Source of the DNA: Oscillibacter ruminantium GH1
GTDB lineage: Bacteria > Bacillota > Clostridia > Oscillospirales > Oscillospiraceae
DNA: 64,000 nucleotides
Direction: 5' to 3'
Assembly: GCF_000307265.1 (NCBI RefSeq)
Contig: NZ_DF158897.1
Span: 230,276-294,275 of the forward strand
Shown here piece by piece: positions 27,381 through 36,320 of this stretch. How positions within the stretch are numbered: the first letter of the stretch is position 1; each line of letters opens with the position of its first letter. Below the pieces are notes generated by a model. It was not told where the DNA came from. It saw only the letters and a program-made list of their open reading frames with translations, and made no database searches. The translations under genes and the position numbers were made by a program.

Positions 27381-27827
27381 TTACGATCCCTTTCCTGCCA
27401 GCGCTTCCACGCCGGACGCAATTTTTTCCGCCAGCGTCTCCAGCTGGCTCCGCTCCTCCGGCGTTAGTCCGGAGGTGATGTCTCGGGCGCAGCGGCCCTG
27501 AATTCTCTGCGCCTCGCGGGCCAGCGGTTCGCCAGACGGCGCAATCAAAAGATGCACCACCCGCCGGTCGCCGCCGTCCGCCTCCCTGCGAAGGAAGCCC
27601 CGTTTGGAAAGCCCCTCCACCGCCTGAGAAACTTGGGATTTTCCAAGACCCCGCAGCTCCGCCACATCTCGAGCCGTGTCCAGCCCCGGGTTGTTGGCCA
27701 GAAACAGCAGAACATGCACCTCGTTTATGCTCAGGCCGGTCCGCGCCAGCAGGGGAGCGAACTGGCTGGTATAGTACCGTTCAAACTGACGGCTCAGTTT
27801 TAAAATTTCCGAAGCGCCTAAATGCAT
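27381..27827 (-). CDS. MarR family transcriptional regulator
   Basis: 148 aa. Winged helix seen in TARDVAELRGLGKSQVSQAVEGLSKRGFLRREADGGDRRVVHLLI with the wing arginines DRR. First gene of a two-gene operon with the MATE pump; such pairs are normally autorepressed and induced by pump substrates. A consensus promoter lies directly upstream with an inverted repeat just downstream of its -10 box, well placed to be its own operator. Confidence 0.92.
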   Translation of the reverse strand: MHLGASEILKLSRQFERYYTSQFAPLLARTGLSINEVHVLLFLANNPGLDTARDVAELRGLGKSQVSQAVEGLSKRGFLRREADGGDRRVVHLLIAPSGEPLAREAQRIQGRCARDITSGLTPEERSQLETLAEKIASGVEALAGKGS

Positions 27828-27858
27828 ACGCCGCCTCCTGACAGTTCAAAATAAAACT

Positions 27859-27907
27859 GTTCTAAAATGAACTTTTACAGTATATGCCCGGAGCCTGCAA
27901 ATGTCAA
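27859..27907 (-). promoter_or_regulatory. marR-MATE promoter with overlapping operator
   Basis: Minus strand TTGACA (27902-27907), 17 bases, TATACT (27879-27884). Immediately downstream, 27859-27872, is the imperfect palindrome GTTCTAAAATGAAC, and a further GTTC half site lies at 27844. Placement over the start site fits repression by the MarR protein. Confidence 0.75.
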
Positions 27908-27957
27908 GCGCGCGATGCCAATGTAAAATCGGCAGACTTCTGCCCTCATATTTTGCA

Positions 27958-27986
27958 TTGACAAATCACCCCAGATGATGTAATGT
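27958..27986 (+). promoter_or_regulatory. promoter of the DegV family gene
   Basis: TTGACA, 17 bases, TAATGT. The transcript leader (about 28010-28046) can form a hairpin CCTGAC/GTCAGG with a 12- to 14-nt loop just before the ribosome site AAAGGAG. Confidence 0.6.
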
Positions 27987-28058
27987 GATATTAAGAATTA
28001 GATTACGCGAGGACCCTGACGAAATTCATTCCGGTCAGGAGTCTTCAAAGGAGTTTTT

Positions 28059-28904
28059 ATGACCTGGAATATTGTCTGCGACAGCAGCGCCGACCTGCCC
28101 TCCGCGGGCGGGAATGACGACGCCATCCGTTACACCTCCGTACCTCTGCGGCTTTTGGTGGGAGAGCAGGAATTTCTGGACGACGAGAGTCTCACCATTT
28201 CTCGCCTGTTGGAATGCATGAAGGAGGAAAAGGGAGCCTCATCCACGGCTTGTCCCTCTCCCGCCGCATTTGCTCAGGCGTTTTCCACGACGGATTGCTC
28301 CATCTGCTTTACCATTTCCTCCAACCTCTCCGGCACTTGTTCTTCCGCCATGATGGGCCGGGATCTGGCGCTGGAGGAGCATCCGGAAAAAAAGATTTGC
28401 GTCATCGACTCCAAGAGTACCGCCGGATGTCTGGTGCTGCTGGCCCGCCGGGCCAGAGCGCTGATCGAGCAGGCCGAAGTGCCCAACTTTGAGGAAATCT
28501 GCGCCCAGCTGCGGATTTATCAGGCGGCGCTGCGCACCACCTTTACACTGGAGAATTTCGACAATCTCATCAAGAATGGGCGGATGCGCCCGCTAGTGGG
28601 AAACCTGCTTCATTCGCTGGGAATTCACGTCATCGCGGAGGCCACCCCGCAGGGCACCATTCATGTGGCGGACAAGGCCCGGGGCGAAACGAAGACGTTT
28701 CAGGCCATTATCAAGCAGATGGCCGCCAGCAAGGACTGCACCGGTGCAGAGGTTATCATCTCCCACTGCCAGAACCTGCCGGGAGCCGTTAAGCTGAAGG
28801 AACTGATCTTGAAGGATTTGCCGGTAAAGAGCGTGGAACTTCTCTCCTGCCGGGGCCTGACCAGTTTTTACGCCATGGAAAAGGGTCTTATTTTGTGCTA
28901 TTGA
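28059..28904 (+). CDS. DegV family (fatty-acid binding) protein
   Basis: 281 aa. CDSSADLP near the N-terminus, a central FTISSNLSGTCSSAMMG segment (usually SSxLSGTxxSA) and GRMRPLVGNLL are hallmarks of the DegV fold. Family members bind a fatty acid and in Gram-positives (FakB) present it to the kinase FakA; others have unknown ligands. Cytoplasmic. ATG follows AAAGGAG. Neighbouring genes give no functional hint. A plain housekeeping-type gene with its own promoter. Confidence 0.9.
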   Translation: MTWNIVCDSSADLPSAGGNDDAIRYTSVPLRLLVGEQEFLDDESLTISRLLECMKEEKGASSTACPSPAAFAQAFSTTDCSICFTISSNLSGTCSSAMMGRDLALEEHPEKKICVIDSKSTAGCLVLLARRARALIEQAEVPNFEEICAQLRIYQAALRTTFTLENFDNLIKNGRMRPLVGNLLHSLGIHVIAEATPQGTIHVADKARGETKTFQAIIKQMAASKDCTGAEVIISHCQNLPGAVKLKELILKDLPVKSVELLSCRGLTSFYAMEKGLILCY

Positions 28905-28917
28905 TTTATCTTTCTAT

Positions 28918-28960
28918 AAAAAAACATCCGCGGAGAAAGAGTCCCGTTCATAAGGATGTT
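28918..28960 (+). repeat. inverted-repeat copy A (hairpin-forming element)
   Basis: AAAAAAACATCCGCGGA, about 15 variable bases, ATAAGGATGTT. ACATCC and GGATGT pair as a hairpin. The same arrangement occurs in reverse at 29976-30020 (copy B), with 17 identical leading bases. It lies just after the DegV gene and may serve as its terminator. Confidence 0.55.
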
Positions 28961-28966
28961 GTCGGT

Positions 28967-29191
28967 GGGTAAGATTGGCCGTAGGATATGCGATAAGCAA
29001 TCCTACGGCTTTCCTGTTCTGCGATATCGGGAGTCTATCGGTACAAAGGCGAATGTCAGACAGATAGGACGCTTGCCACAATCATAGGCACAGATTTTAA
29101 ACAGAATTGTCTGACATTGTGCTATCGACGGTTCGATGATACAATCATCCCATAAAGGCAGTAATAAATCGGAATTTGTGGAGGTAACGAT
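28967..29191 (+). other. spacer with inverted repeats upstream of the lipoprotein gene
   Basis: Holds a hairpin GCCGTAGGAT/ATCCTACGGC (about 28979-29010), an 11-base perfect inverted repeat AATGTCAGACA (29052-29062) and TGTCTGACATT (29107-29117), and a possible promoter TTGTGC, 17 bases, TACAAT (29116-29144). No gene seen. Confidence 0.45.
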
Positions 29192-29839
29192 GTGAGAAAA
29201 TTCCAAAAGCGTTCTATTGCGTTGATTGTGCTCGCAGTTATAGCAGTAGCCTTCGGATTGACCGGCTGTGGAAATACCGACAAGACAACGCCTGGTGAAA
29301 GTACGCCGGAACAAATCGCAGTTTCGTCCGGCGAGGAACATTCCGCCGCATTTTCCTTTGCTGATGTTTCCAATCTTCAGTTCTGGTTTGGCAGCGGCGC
29401 AGGCGGCTGGTGTACAGTACTTAACATTGCGGAGGACGGCAGTTTCAGCGGTGAATATATGGACAGTGAACTGGGGGCTCAAACCACCTATCTCTGCGAT
29501 TTCACCGGGCAATTCTCTCAGCCGATACAGGTGAATGACGATACTTACTCTGTACAGTTGGAATCCATCTCCTACGAACGGGAATCCGGTACCGAAGAAC
29601 GTGCGGTGGTGGAAGGATACGACTGGACCTATTCCTATACAGAGCCTTACGGTCTGGACGATGCAACGGAACTGTTGATTTATCTGCCGGGCACGCCGGT
29701 TGCGGATCTGCCTGAGGGGTATCAACGCTGGATGTCCGGCTACGGCGATGAGATCGGTTCTGAGCTGCCATTCTACGGACTTTACAATGTGAACGGGGAG
29801 CAGGGTTTCTCCAGCTATGTGATTGAGCCGGGCGACTGA
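29192..29839 (+). CDS. predicted lipoprotein of unknown function
   Basis: 215 aa. Short basic start, hydrophobic helix 8-22 and lipobox LTGC with Cys at 26, so it is expected to be lipid-anchored outside the membrane. A Thr/Glu/Pro-rich linker follows. The mature part (about 50-215) repeats features such as FSGEYMDSELGAQTTYLCDFTGQF that resemble small beta-sheet secreted domains found in clostridial genomes. I do not recognise a function. GTG at 29192 is used because GGAGGT lies six bases upstream and the ATG one base earlier is followed at once by a stop. The gene sits between two inverted copies of a repeat. Confidence 0.7.
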   Translation: MRKFQKRSIALIVLAVIAVAFGLTGCGNTDKTTPGESTPEQIAVSSGEEHSAAFSFADVSNLQFWFGSGAGGWCTVLNIAEDGSFSGEYMDSELGAQTTYLCDFTGQFSQPIQVNDDTYSVQLESISYERESGTEERAVVEGYDWTYSYTEPYGLDDATELLIYLPGTPVADLPEGYQRWMSGYGDEIGSELPFYGLYNVNGEQGFSSYVIEPGD

Positions 29840-29936
29840 ATGTAAATGCCCGTTTATCGGGGAGATTATGAGCATAATCTTCAACTCAATAATTCGGAGT
29901 TTATCGAGTTGATTGCAATGAAAGCATAACGCAAAT

Positions 29937-29974
29937 TTAAGGCGTCACCGTTCATCAAAACAGTGACGCCTTAA
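29937..29974 (+). terminator. intrinsic terminator after the lipoprotein gene
   Basis: 12-bp stem TTAAGGCGTCAC/GTGACGCCTTAA with a 14-nt loop, followed by AAAAA on the plus strand (T-run on minus). It could act on either strand, being between convergent genes. Confidence 0.6.
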
Positions 29975-29975
29975 A

Positions 29976-30020
29976 AACATCCTTATTTGAGTGACGCTAA
30001 ATTTCCGCGGATGTTTTTTT
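29976..30020 (-). repeat. inverted-repeat copy B (terminator of the YfcC gene)
   Basis: Reverse-oriented relative of 28918-28960. On the minus strand ACATCC and GGATGT pair and are followed by TTTTT, right after the antiporter stop, so it can terminate the arc operon transcript. Confidence 0.6.
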
Positions 30021-30023
30021 GTT

Positions 30024-31409
30024 TTACAGCCACACGCCCAGCATCAGGAAGGCAAGCGTCAGCAGGAAGAAATAGAGGATCAGCTTCCACACGTACTTGA
30101 ACCACCGATCATAGGGGACATGTCCCAGCGCCAGCGCACCCATGACCACGCCCGCCGTAGGCGTGATGATGTTGACAAGGCCGGACGCGGACTGGAAGGC
30201 TGTCACCACCAGATCGCCGCCCACTCCGGCAAAACCGCCCAACGGCGCAAGAATGGGCACCGAAAGCGTTGCAAGGCCGGAGGAAGAGGGAATTAGGACG
30301 GAAAGCGGCAGATAGATAAGATACACCAGAAGCGTGAACGCGATGGAACCAGCGCCGGACAGGGCGTTTTCGCCCCAGTGGAGCACAGTGTCCGTAATAG
30401 CGCCTGCGTTCATCAAAACGGTGATACCCCGGGAGATACCGATAATGAACGCCACACCCAAAAGGTCCGCGCAGCCGCCCACAAAGGTCTCCGCAATCTC
30501 CGATTCCTCCATCCGGTCCACCGCGCCCACCACGATGCTGCCTACCAAAAACAGGGCGGACAGCTCCGGGAACCACCAGCCCAGCGCGGGCAGGGGAAGG
30601 CCCATCTCGTCAAAGGGGATCACGCCGTAAATCATCACCAGAAATGTGATGGCAAACACCGTCAGGATCGCCTTACGTCGGGCATTCAGCGGGGCAGTCT
30701 CCGTGGCGCTGACGTGGAGTTTGCCTGCACCCACGCCCACCACGGACCGGGAGGGATCACGCTTGACTTTAGCGGCGTAAGCCATAACGAACCAGATGGC
30801 CACCGCTTCAAAAACAATCCATTGCAAAATCCGCAGAACGATGCCCTCTCCCAGCGACACGCCGGCAAAGCCCGCCGCGATGCCGGTGGCAAAGGGATTC
30901 ACGGTGGAGCAGATCACACCGGTACCCGCGCCCAATAAAATCACCGAAATTCCCACCACCGCATCATATCCGGCGGCAAGGAATACGGGAATCAGCAGCG
31001 GGTAAAACGCCATCGTCTCCTCCCACATGCCATAGGTGGTGCCGCCCAAGCCGAACAGCAGCATCAAGATGGGGATGAGCCATTTTTCTTTTCCGTTCAG
31101 ACGGCGGATGACGTTGGAAACGCCTGCGTCCACCGCCCCGGTCTTCATCACCACGCCCAAGAATCCGCCCACGGTGAGAATGAACACACACACGTCCACC
31201 GCATCATAAAACCCGTTGAACGACGCCAGAAGCACGTCTCCGATGCCCTGCGGATTGGATTCCACGGCGTGATACGTGCCCGCCTGCGGCACGTCGTTAA
31301 GATACTCGTATTTGCCTGCGGGAATAAACCATGTCGCCACCGCCACCAGAATAATCAGCAAAAATAAAATAGTGTAGGCGGTGGGCATTTTGAACTTGCT
31401 CTTGGCCAT
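30024..31409 (-). CDS. YfcC family arginine/ornithine-type antiporter
   Basis: 461 aa, about 12-13 membrane helices. Starts MAKSKFKMPTAYTILFLL, then VATWFIPAGKYEY as usual for the YfcC/DcuC-like carrier family; GLGGTTYGMWEETMAFYPLL and IPSSSGLATLSVPILAPL are conserved carrier segments. Because it is the last gene of an arcA-arcB transcript it most likely swaps external arginine for ornithine, the role of ArcD. The ATG is 14 nt from the end of arcB. A hairpin with T-run follows the stop. Assignment as antiporter is from context. Confidence 0.82.
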   Translation of the reverse strand: MAKSKFKMPTAYTILFLLIILVAVATWFIPAGKYEYLNDVPQAGTYHAVESNPQGIGDVLLASFNGFYDAVDVCVFILTVGGFLGVVMKTGAVDAGVSNVIRRLNGKEKWLIPILMLLFGLGGTTYGMWEETMAFYPLLIPVFLAAGYDAVVGISVILLGAGTGVICSTVNPFATGIAAGFAGVSLGEGIVLRILQWIVFEAVAIWFVMAYAAKVKRDPSRSVVGVGAGKLHVSATETAPLNARRKAILTVFAITFLVMIYGVIPFDEMGLPLPALGWWFPELSALFLVGSIVVGAVDRMEESEIAETFVGGCADLLGVAFIIGISRGITVLMNAGAITDTVLHWGENALSGAGSIAFTLLVYLIYLPLSVLIPSSSGLATLSVPILAPLGGFAGVGGDLVVTAFQSASGLVNIITPTAGVVMGALALGHVPYDRWFKYVWKLILYFFLLTLAFLMLGVWL

Positions 31410-31423
31410 GAGCGGCCCTCCTT

Positions 31424-32422
31424 TTACCTGCCGATAGTGGCCACCAGCACCGCCTTAATCGAGTGCATCCGGTTTTCCGCCTCGTCAAAGACCACGCTGT
31501 GGCGTCCCCGGAAGACCTCGTCGGTAACCTCCCGGATATCCACGTTTTTCTCCTGCCATTCCTTACCCACCTTGGTTTCATAGTCGTGGAAAGAGGGCAG
31601 GCAGTGGAGGTACAGCACCTCCGGATTGCCCGTGGCTTCCAGCGTCTCCTCGGTCACGCGGTAGGGAGCCAGCAGCTTGGCCCGGTCGGGGATCAGAGCT
31701 TCCTCGCCCATGGACGCCCAAATATCGCCATAGAGCACATCCGCGTCCTTCACGGAGTTCATATCGTCGGTGATCTCGATCAGACCGCCGTTGGCGCGGG
31801 CCACGGCGAAGACTTCCTTTAAAAACGCGCCGTCCAGCTCCCGGGCCATGCACTCCGGCCCCAGCGCCACGTAGTGCATACCCATCTTTGCCGCGCCGAT
31901 CATCCACGCCCGAGACATGTTGTTGCGCACATCGCCGGGGAACACCACCTTCACCTTGTTCAAGGGCTTGGCGCAATGCTCCTCAATGGTCATCATGTCC
32001 GCCAGAATCTGAGTGGGGTGATCCGCGTCGGTCAAACCGTTCCACACCGGAACGCCGGACCATTTGGCAAGGCCCTCCACGGCGGACTGCTCATAGCCCC
32101 GGTATTCAATGCCGTCAAAAAAACGGCCCAGCACCTTGGCGGAGTCCTCAAGGGATTCCTTTTTGCCCATCTGAGAGCTGCCTGCGTCCAAAAACGTCAC
32201 ATGGGCGCCCTCCTGCGTGGCGGCCACCTCAAAGGAGCAGCGGGTGCGGGTGGAGGTCTTTTCAAACAGCAGCACAATGTGCTTGCCCTTCAGCGCTTCG
32301 CCGCAGATTCCGGCGCGGCGCTTGGCTTTCAGGTCGTGGCCCAGATCCAGAAGGTACCGGATCTCCGCCGGGGTAAAGTCCATCAACGTCAGAAAACTTC
32401 TGCCTTTCAAATTAACAGCCAT
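31424..32422 (-). CDS. arcB: ornithine carbamoyltransferase (catabolic)
   Basis: 332 aa. Carbamoyl-phosphate loop STRTRCSFEVA, FLDAGSSQMGKKESLEDSAKVLGRFFDG, ornithine-binding MGEEA region and the HCLPSFHD motif are all present. In the arginine deiminase pathway it converts citrulline and phosphate to ornithine and carbamoyl phosphate. No carbamate kinase gene, needed for the ATP-yielding step, is present next to it. Lies between arcA and the antiporter gene on the same strand; length is normal. Confidence 0.95.
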   Translation of the reverse strand: MAVNLKGRSFLTLMDFTPAEIRYLLDLGHDLKAKRRAGICGEALKGKHIVLLFEKTSTRTRCSFEVAATQEGAHVTFLDAGSSQMGKKESLEDSAKVLGRFFDGIEYRGYEQSAVEGLAKWSGVPVWNGLTDADHPTQILADMMTIEEHCAKPLNKVKVVFPGDVRNNMSRAWMIGAAKMGMHYVALGPECMARELDGAFLKEVFAVARANGGLIEITDDMNSVKDADVLYGDIWASMGEEALIPDRAKLLAPYRVTEETLEATGNPEVLYLHCLPSFHDYETKVGKEWQEKNVDIREVTDEVFRGRHSVVFDEAENRMHSIKAVLVATIGR

Positions 32423-32531
32423 GGATATTCTCCTTTTTCATTACAATAAATCGTCAGCATACGCTTCCCGTCACCGGAGGGGCATTTCTTGTCAAAAGTC
32501 CGCGGTTTTCCTCCGGACGGGAACCGCCCTG

Positions 32532-33755
32532 TCAGGGATCATCCCGCCACAGCGGCATGGACATACACCGCGGGCCGCCGCGGCCACGGCTCAGCTCTGC
32601 GCTGGGAATGGTGTGGACCTTGATGCCGGCTTCCTCCAGCGAGCGGTTGGTGACATAGTTCCGGGCATAGACCACCACTTCGCCTGGGGCAATGGCGAGG
32701 GTGTTGCTGCCGTCGCTCCACTGTTCGCGGGCGGCGTCGATCTCGCTGCCCTGTCCGCAGGGAATCAGAGTCACCTTGTCGAGGCCCAGATGCTCCTTCA
32801 AAATGTCCTCCAGCCGTCCGTCTTCCTGACGAATGGACATCTTGTTGTTTTTATCCAGCTCCATAACAAACACAGTGATCTGGCTCAAGATATTGGGATG
32901 AACGGTGAATTTGTCCCGATCCACCATGGTGAACACCGTGTCCAAATGCATAAACGACCGGGTCTTGGGGATGTTGAACGCCAGCACTTTTTTGAACGTT
33001 TCGCTCTCAGAGAGGATCGTCTCCGCCAAAGCGTCGATAGAGTCCTCCTGTGTGCGCTGGGAGATGCCAACCGCCAGAACCTCGGGCGAGAGAATCAGAA
33101 TATCGCCGCCCTCCAGCGAGGTCGTCTCGCCCCGGTCATACCAGCGGGGGGTCTTTTGAAACTCCGGGTCATGCTCGAAAATAAACTTGCCGAACAGCGT
33201 CTCACGGTTGCGGGTGGGCGTGTGCATTTTGTGAATGGACACGCCCGCGCCGATGGTGGCAAAGGGATCGCGGGTGAAATAGAGGTTCGGCATGGGGTCA
33301 ACGGCAAAGGGATAGTCCTCCTCCGCCGCCACCAGGTAATCGCCCAGTTTTTCTCCGCCGGTGCGCAGCTCCTGCTTGCGGATACCGGCCATCATGGCGT
33401 CCACCATCTCCCGGTCAGGCAGATCGGTGAGATAATCGGACACTGTTTCCCGCATCCGCTCCTCGCGAATGCCTGCCTCCTCCACAAACTGACGCACCAA
33501 ATCCTCCCGAACACTTTTGTCCGAAATGGATTTGAGCACCAGATCCGTCAGGTAGACCACCTCCACGCCGTTTTGGCGCAGGCAGTCGGCAAAGGCGTCA
33601 TGCTCTTCTTGGGCCTCCCGAAGATAAGGGATATCATCAAACAGCAACCGCTCCAGATATTCCGGCATCAGATTTTCCAGTTCTCTTCCCGGCCGATGGA
33701 GCAGCACACGCTTGAGCCGCCCGATTTCCGAGGTATTATGGATTCCCGTTTCCAA
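32532..33755 (-). CDS. arcA: arginine deiminase
   Basis: 407 aa. METGIHNTSEIGRLKRVLLHRPG start, NLYFTRDPFA, GGDILILSPEV, MHLDTVFTMVD and a C-terminal RCMSMPLWRDD with the nucleophilic Cys. Hydrolyses arginine to citrulline and ammonia. I use TTG at 33755, ten bases after AGGAG and matching the usual family N-terminus and length; an upstream ATG at 33836 would add 27 unsupported residues. First gene of the arcA-arcB-antiporter set. The spacer to the divergent kinase gene holds a TATAAT-like box at 33801-33806 on the minus strand. Confidence 0.94.
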   Translation of the reverse strand: METGIHNTSEIGRLKRVLLHRPGRELENLMPEYLERLLFDDIPYLREAQEEHDAFADCLRQNGVEVVYLTDLVLKSISDKSVREDLVRQFVEEAGIREERMRETVSDYLTDLPDREMVDAMMAGIRKQELRTGGEKLGDYLVAAEEDYPFAVDPMPNLYFTRDPFATIGAGVSIHKMHTPTRNRETLFGKFIFEHDPEFQKTPRWYDRGETTSLEGGDILILSPEVLAVGISQRTQEDSIDALAETILSESETFKKVLAFNIPKTRSFMHLDTVFTMVDRDKFTVHPNILSQITVFVMELDKNNKMSIRQEDGRLEDILKEHLGLDKVTLIPCGQGSEIDAAREQWSDGSNTLAIAPGEVVVYARNYVTNRSLEEAGIKVHTIPSAELSRGRGGPRCMSMPLWRDDP

Positions 33756-34177
33756 ACTCAGGTCACTCCTTTTCTTGTGATACTTTTGCGGGTTTTCGCG
33801 ATTATAGTTTGTGAAAAAACGATTTTCATGCGCCATATGAAAAAAGCGGGTGCGGTATTTCTATTGTTTCCAACACTTTCCTCCATTGGAATAAATTTTG
33901 AGCAAAACTGCGCAAGCGCCAACGGTTGAAACCCGGCGACAGAAACCGACAAAAAATTAGCGGAAACTTAGCGGCAGCTATGCTATAATAAGCACAGGCT
34001 ATTTCGCTATTTTGCCCGCCGGGAAGTGCCGTTGCCAAGAATGCAGCCGAAAGTGGTGAAAAGCACTGCTTTTTTTGATTACTTGGGTTTACCTGTCTGC
34101 ATAACCGGCGGTTACAGAGACTTCCATTTTCAGCCCGACTGCAAAACTTGATTTTTATAGGAAAGAGGAGGAAGGTC
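33756..34177. promoter_or_regulatory. 422-nt divergent spacer between arcA and the KdpD-like kinase
   Basis: No gene. Minus strand TATAAT at 33801-33806 is a plausible arcA -10 box, with only a weak -35. Nothing else convincing; an Arg-box could be present but I could not define one. Confidence 0.35.
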
Positions 34178-35263
34178 ATGCATTCGGAAAAATCCATTTT
34201 TAAGCAGTTGTTTCCCTTTCGTTTGCAGGACTTGTTGGTGTGCGTCGCGATTTTGTTCTGCGCGGCCACAGTTTGTACGCTTCTGCTGTCCGCCGACACC
34301 AGCGACGGCTTCGCCTCTCCCATTTTTGTGCTGGCGGTGCTTTTAATCTCCCGGCTGACAAACGGTTATCTCTTCGGTCTGGTGGCCTCCGTCGTAGGGG
34401 TCATCGCCGTGAACTACACCTTTACTTATCCATACGGAGCCATCAATTTCGCAATTTCCGGCTATCCGCTGACCTTTTTGACGTTTCTCATGGTTTCCGT
34501 TGTCACCAGCGCCATGACGACGCAGGTGAAGCAGCAAGAGCGTCTGCGGGCAGAGAATGAAATGGAAAAAATGCGAGCAAATCTTCTCCGCTCCGTATCC
34601 CACGACATCCGCACCCCGCTGACGTCCATTGTGGGGTCCACCTCTGCCATTTTGGAAAATCCGTCGATTTCCAAAGCGGCGCAGAAAGATCTCCTGACCG
34701 ATGTGCGGGACGAGGCCCAGTGGCTCATTCGTGTGGTGGAAAACCTGCTGTCCGTTACCCGAATCGGAGAAAACGGGCAGGCCCACATTACCAAAAAAGA
34801 CGAGGCGGCAGAGGAAATTTTGGGCGAGACTGTGCGGAAATTCCGCAAGCGGTTTCCGAATGTGGACATCACCGTGGAAGCCCCGCAGGAGCTGCTGATG
34901 GTGCCGATGGACGCAATCCTCATCGAGCAGGTGCTGGCAAACCTCTTGGAAAATGCGGTGCGTCATGGTGAAACCACCAGCCATGTCTTTCTCTCTGTGG
35001 CGCAGCAGGGGAATCTGGCCAAATTCTCTGTTCGGGACAACGGGCAGGGAATCCCCAAGGATCAGCTGCCCCGTCTGTTTGACGGAACGCTGAAGCGCAG
35101 CGAGACAGCTTCTGGCGACGGCAAGCGGGACATGGGTTTGGGCTTGGTGGTATGCCTCACGATTGTGCGCGCACATGGAGGGTTTATGGAGGCTCAAAAT
35201 ATAGCGGGCGGCGGCGCGGAATTTTTCTTCTACCTGCCCCTGACAAAGGAGGAAGCACAGTGA
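34178..35263 (+). CDS. KdpD-like (DUF4118) sensor histidine kinase
   Basis: 361 aa. Four close transmembrane helices (about 18-115) form the DUF4118 module seen in KdpD, then HisKA with SVSHDIRTPLTS (about residue 145-155) and a HATPase domain (NLLENAVRHGE, DNGQGIPKDQLP, DMGLGLVVC). It lacks KdpD's N-terminal KdpD and Usp domains, a frequent short form in Firmicutes. ATG at 34178 follows GGAGGAAGG. The stop overlaps the response-regulator start by four bases (GTGA), so the two form one operon. No kdpABC genes lie nearby; the target could be the arc or cstA genes beside it. Confidence 0.9.
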   Translation: MHSEKSIFKQLFPFRLQDLLVCVAILFCAATVCTLLLSADTSDGFASPIFVLAVLLISRLTNGYLFGLVASVVGVIAVNYTFTYPYGAINFAISGYPLTFLTFLMVSVVTSAMTTQVKQQERLRAENEMEKMRANLLRSVSHDIRTPLTSIVGSTSAILENPSISKAAQKDLLTDVRDEAQWLIRVVENLLSVTRIGENGQAHITKKDEAAEEILGETVRKFRKRFPNVDITVEAPQELLMVPMDAILIEQVLANLLENAVRHGETTSHVFLSVAQQGNLAKFSVRDNGQGIPKDQLPRLFDGTLKRSETASGDGKRDMGLGLVVCLTIVRAHGGFMEAQNIAGGGAEFFFYLPLTKEEAQ

Positions 35264-35967
35264 ATATCCGAGAAAAAATATTGGTGGTCGAGGATGAGAA
35301 GAGCATCTCCCGATTTATTTCGACCATACTGGACAATAACGGCTATGAGGCAGTGCAGGCCCGGTCAGGGACGGAGGCTCTGTCCATGATCTCTTCCCAC
35401 TGTCCGGATCTGGTTGTTTTGGATCTGGGCCTGCCGGATATGGACGGGCTGGATATTCTTCAAAGTCTGCGGTCTTGGTCCAGCCTGCCGGTGGTGGTAG
35501 TCTCCGCCCGGGATCACGAGCAGGATAAGGTGGCGGCCCTTGATTTGGGCGCCGACGACTATCTCACAAAACCCTTTGGCACCGGAGAGCTGCTGGCCCG
35601 TGTCCGAGCGGCTATTCGTCACACCCGCACCACTTCCACCAACGACGAAATTGCCCGCAAGGGGACCTATTCGGTGGGCGATCTGACCATTGACTATAAC
35701 AAGCATCAGGTGCTGGTAAACGGCGAGAACGCAAAGCTGACCCTCAGCGAGTTCCGCATCGTCGCTCTGCTGGGGAAATACGCGGGCAAGGTTTTAACCT
35801 ATGACTTTATTATCAAGGAACTTTGGGGCCCTCGGGCCGGAGACGACAATCAGATTCTCCGGGTCAATATGGCAAATATTCGCCGGAAGGTGGAAAAAAA
35901 TCCGGCGGAACCGGAATATCTCTTCACAGAGGTGGGCGTGGGCTATCGCCTTGCCGAAGGGGAGTAA
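35260..35967 (+). CDS. OmpR/KdpE family response regulator
   Basis: 235 aa. Receiver (Asp55 in LVVLDLGLPDMDG, Lys in TKPF) followed by a winged-helix DNA-binding domain with LTLSEFRIVALLGKYAGKVLTYDFIIKELWG and VNMANIRRKVEKNP. GTG start at 35260 sits inside the kinase stop region after GGAGG. Partner of the DUF4118 kinase. A strong terminator follows 60 nt downstream. Targets unknown; the cstA gene starts 353 nt further on. Confidence 0.92.
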   Translation: MNIREKILVVEDEKSISRFISTILDNNGYEAVQARSGTEALSMISSHCPDLVVLDLGLPDMDGLDILQSLRSWSSLPVVVVSARDHEQDKVAALDLGADDYLTKPFGTGELLARVRAAIRHTRTTSTNDEIARKGTYSVGDLTIDYNKHQVLVNGENAKLTLSEFRIVALLGKYAGKVLTYDFIIKELWGPRAGDDNQILRVNMANIRRKVEKNPAEPEYLFTEVGVGYRLAEGE

Positions 35968-36030
35968 AGCCGCTTGCCGTGGCAGGCGCTTTTCCGGCGG
36001 GGAAATGCGAAGCCGCAGAGCAATTCGTTG

Positions 36031-36070
36031 AAAAAGGGAAGAGTCTCCAAAGGAGACTCTTCCCTTTTTT
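36031..36070 (+). terminator. strong intrinsic terminator after the kinase/regulator pair
   Basis: Long stem (36031-36048 with 36052-36069) with a three-base loop and a T-run. The remaining spacer to 36320 is AT-rich and holds no gene. Confidence 0.85.
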
Positions 36071-36320
36071 TAGTGGGCAACAACTCTCTTTCTTTTCCCA
36101 GTTCCCCGCGCGGCCGCGCTTTTAGAAAGTATTCGATTACTTTAATGGGGGAGACAAGCCATTTATTAGCAAGATTTTAACAAAATTGAACTTGTCTATG
36201 ATAAAGTCTGAATTTTTTCAAGTAATTTCTGAACACCATTTTTTGGAAAAACATGCTATCATTTTTATCAGATACTAGCGTAGCCGCTTTGGCGGTAAAA
36301 AAAGGAGTGTGTGTATTTCT

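Noticed and set aside
29052..29117. Insertion sequence ends
   Set aside because: The 11-base inverted arms are only 44 nt apart and enclose no transposase; better seen as a hairpin or regulator site.
33756..34177. Sigma-54 promoter of arcA
   Set aside because: TGGCGC near 33930 has no TTGC at the right distance; a TATAAT box nearer the gene is more likely.
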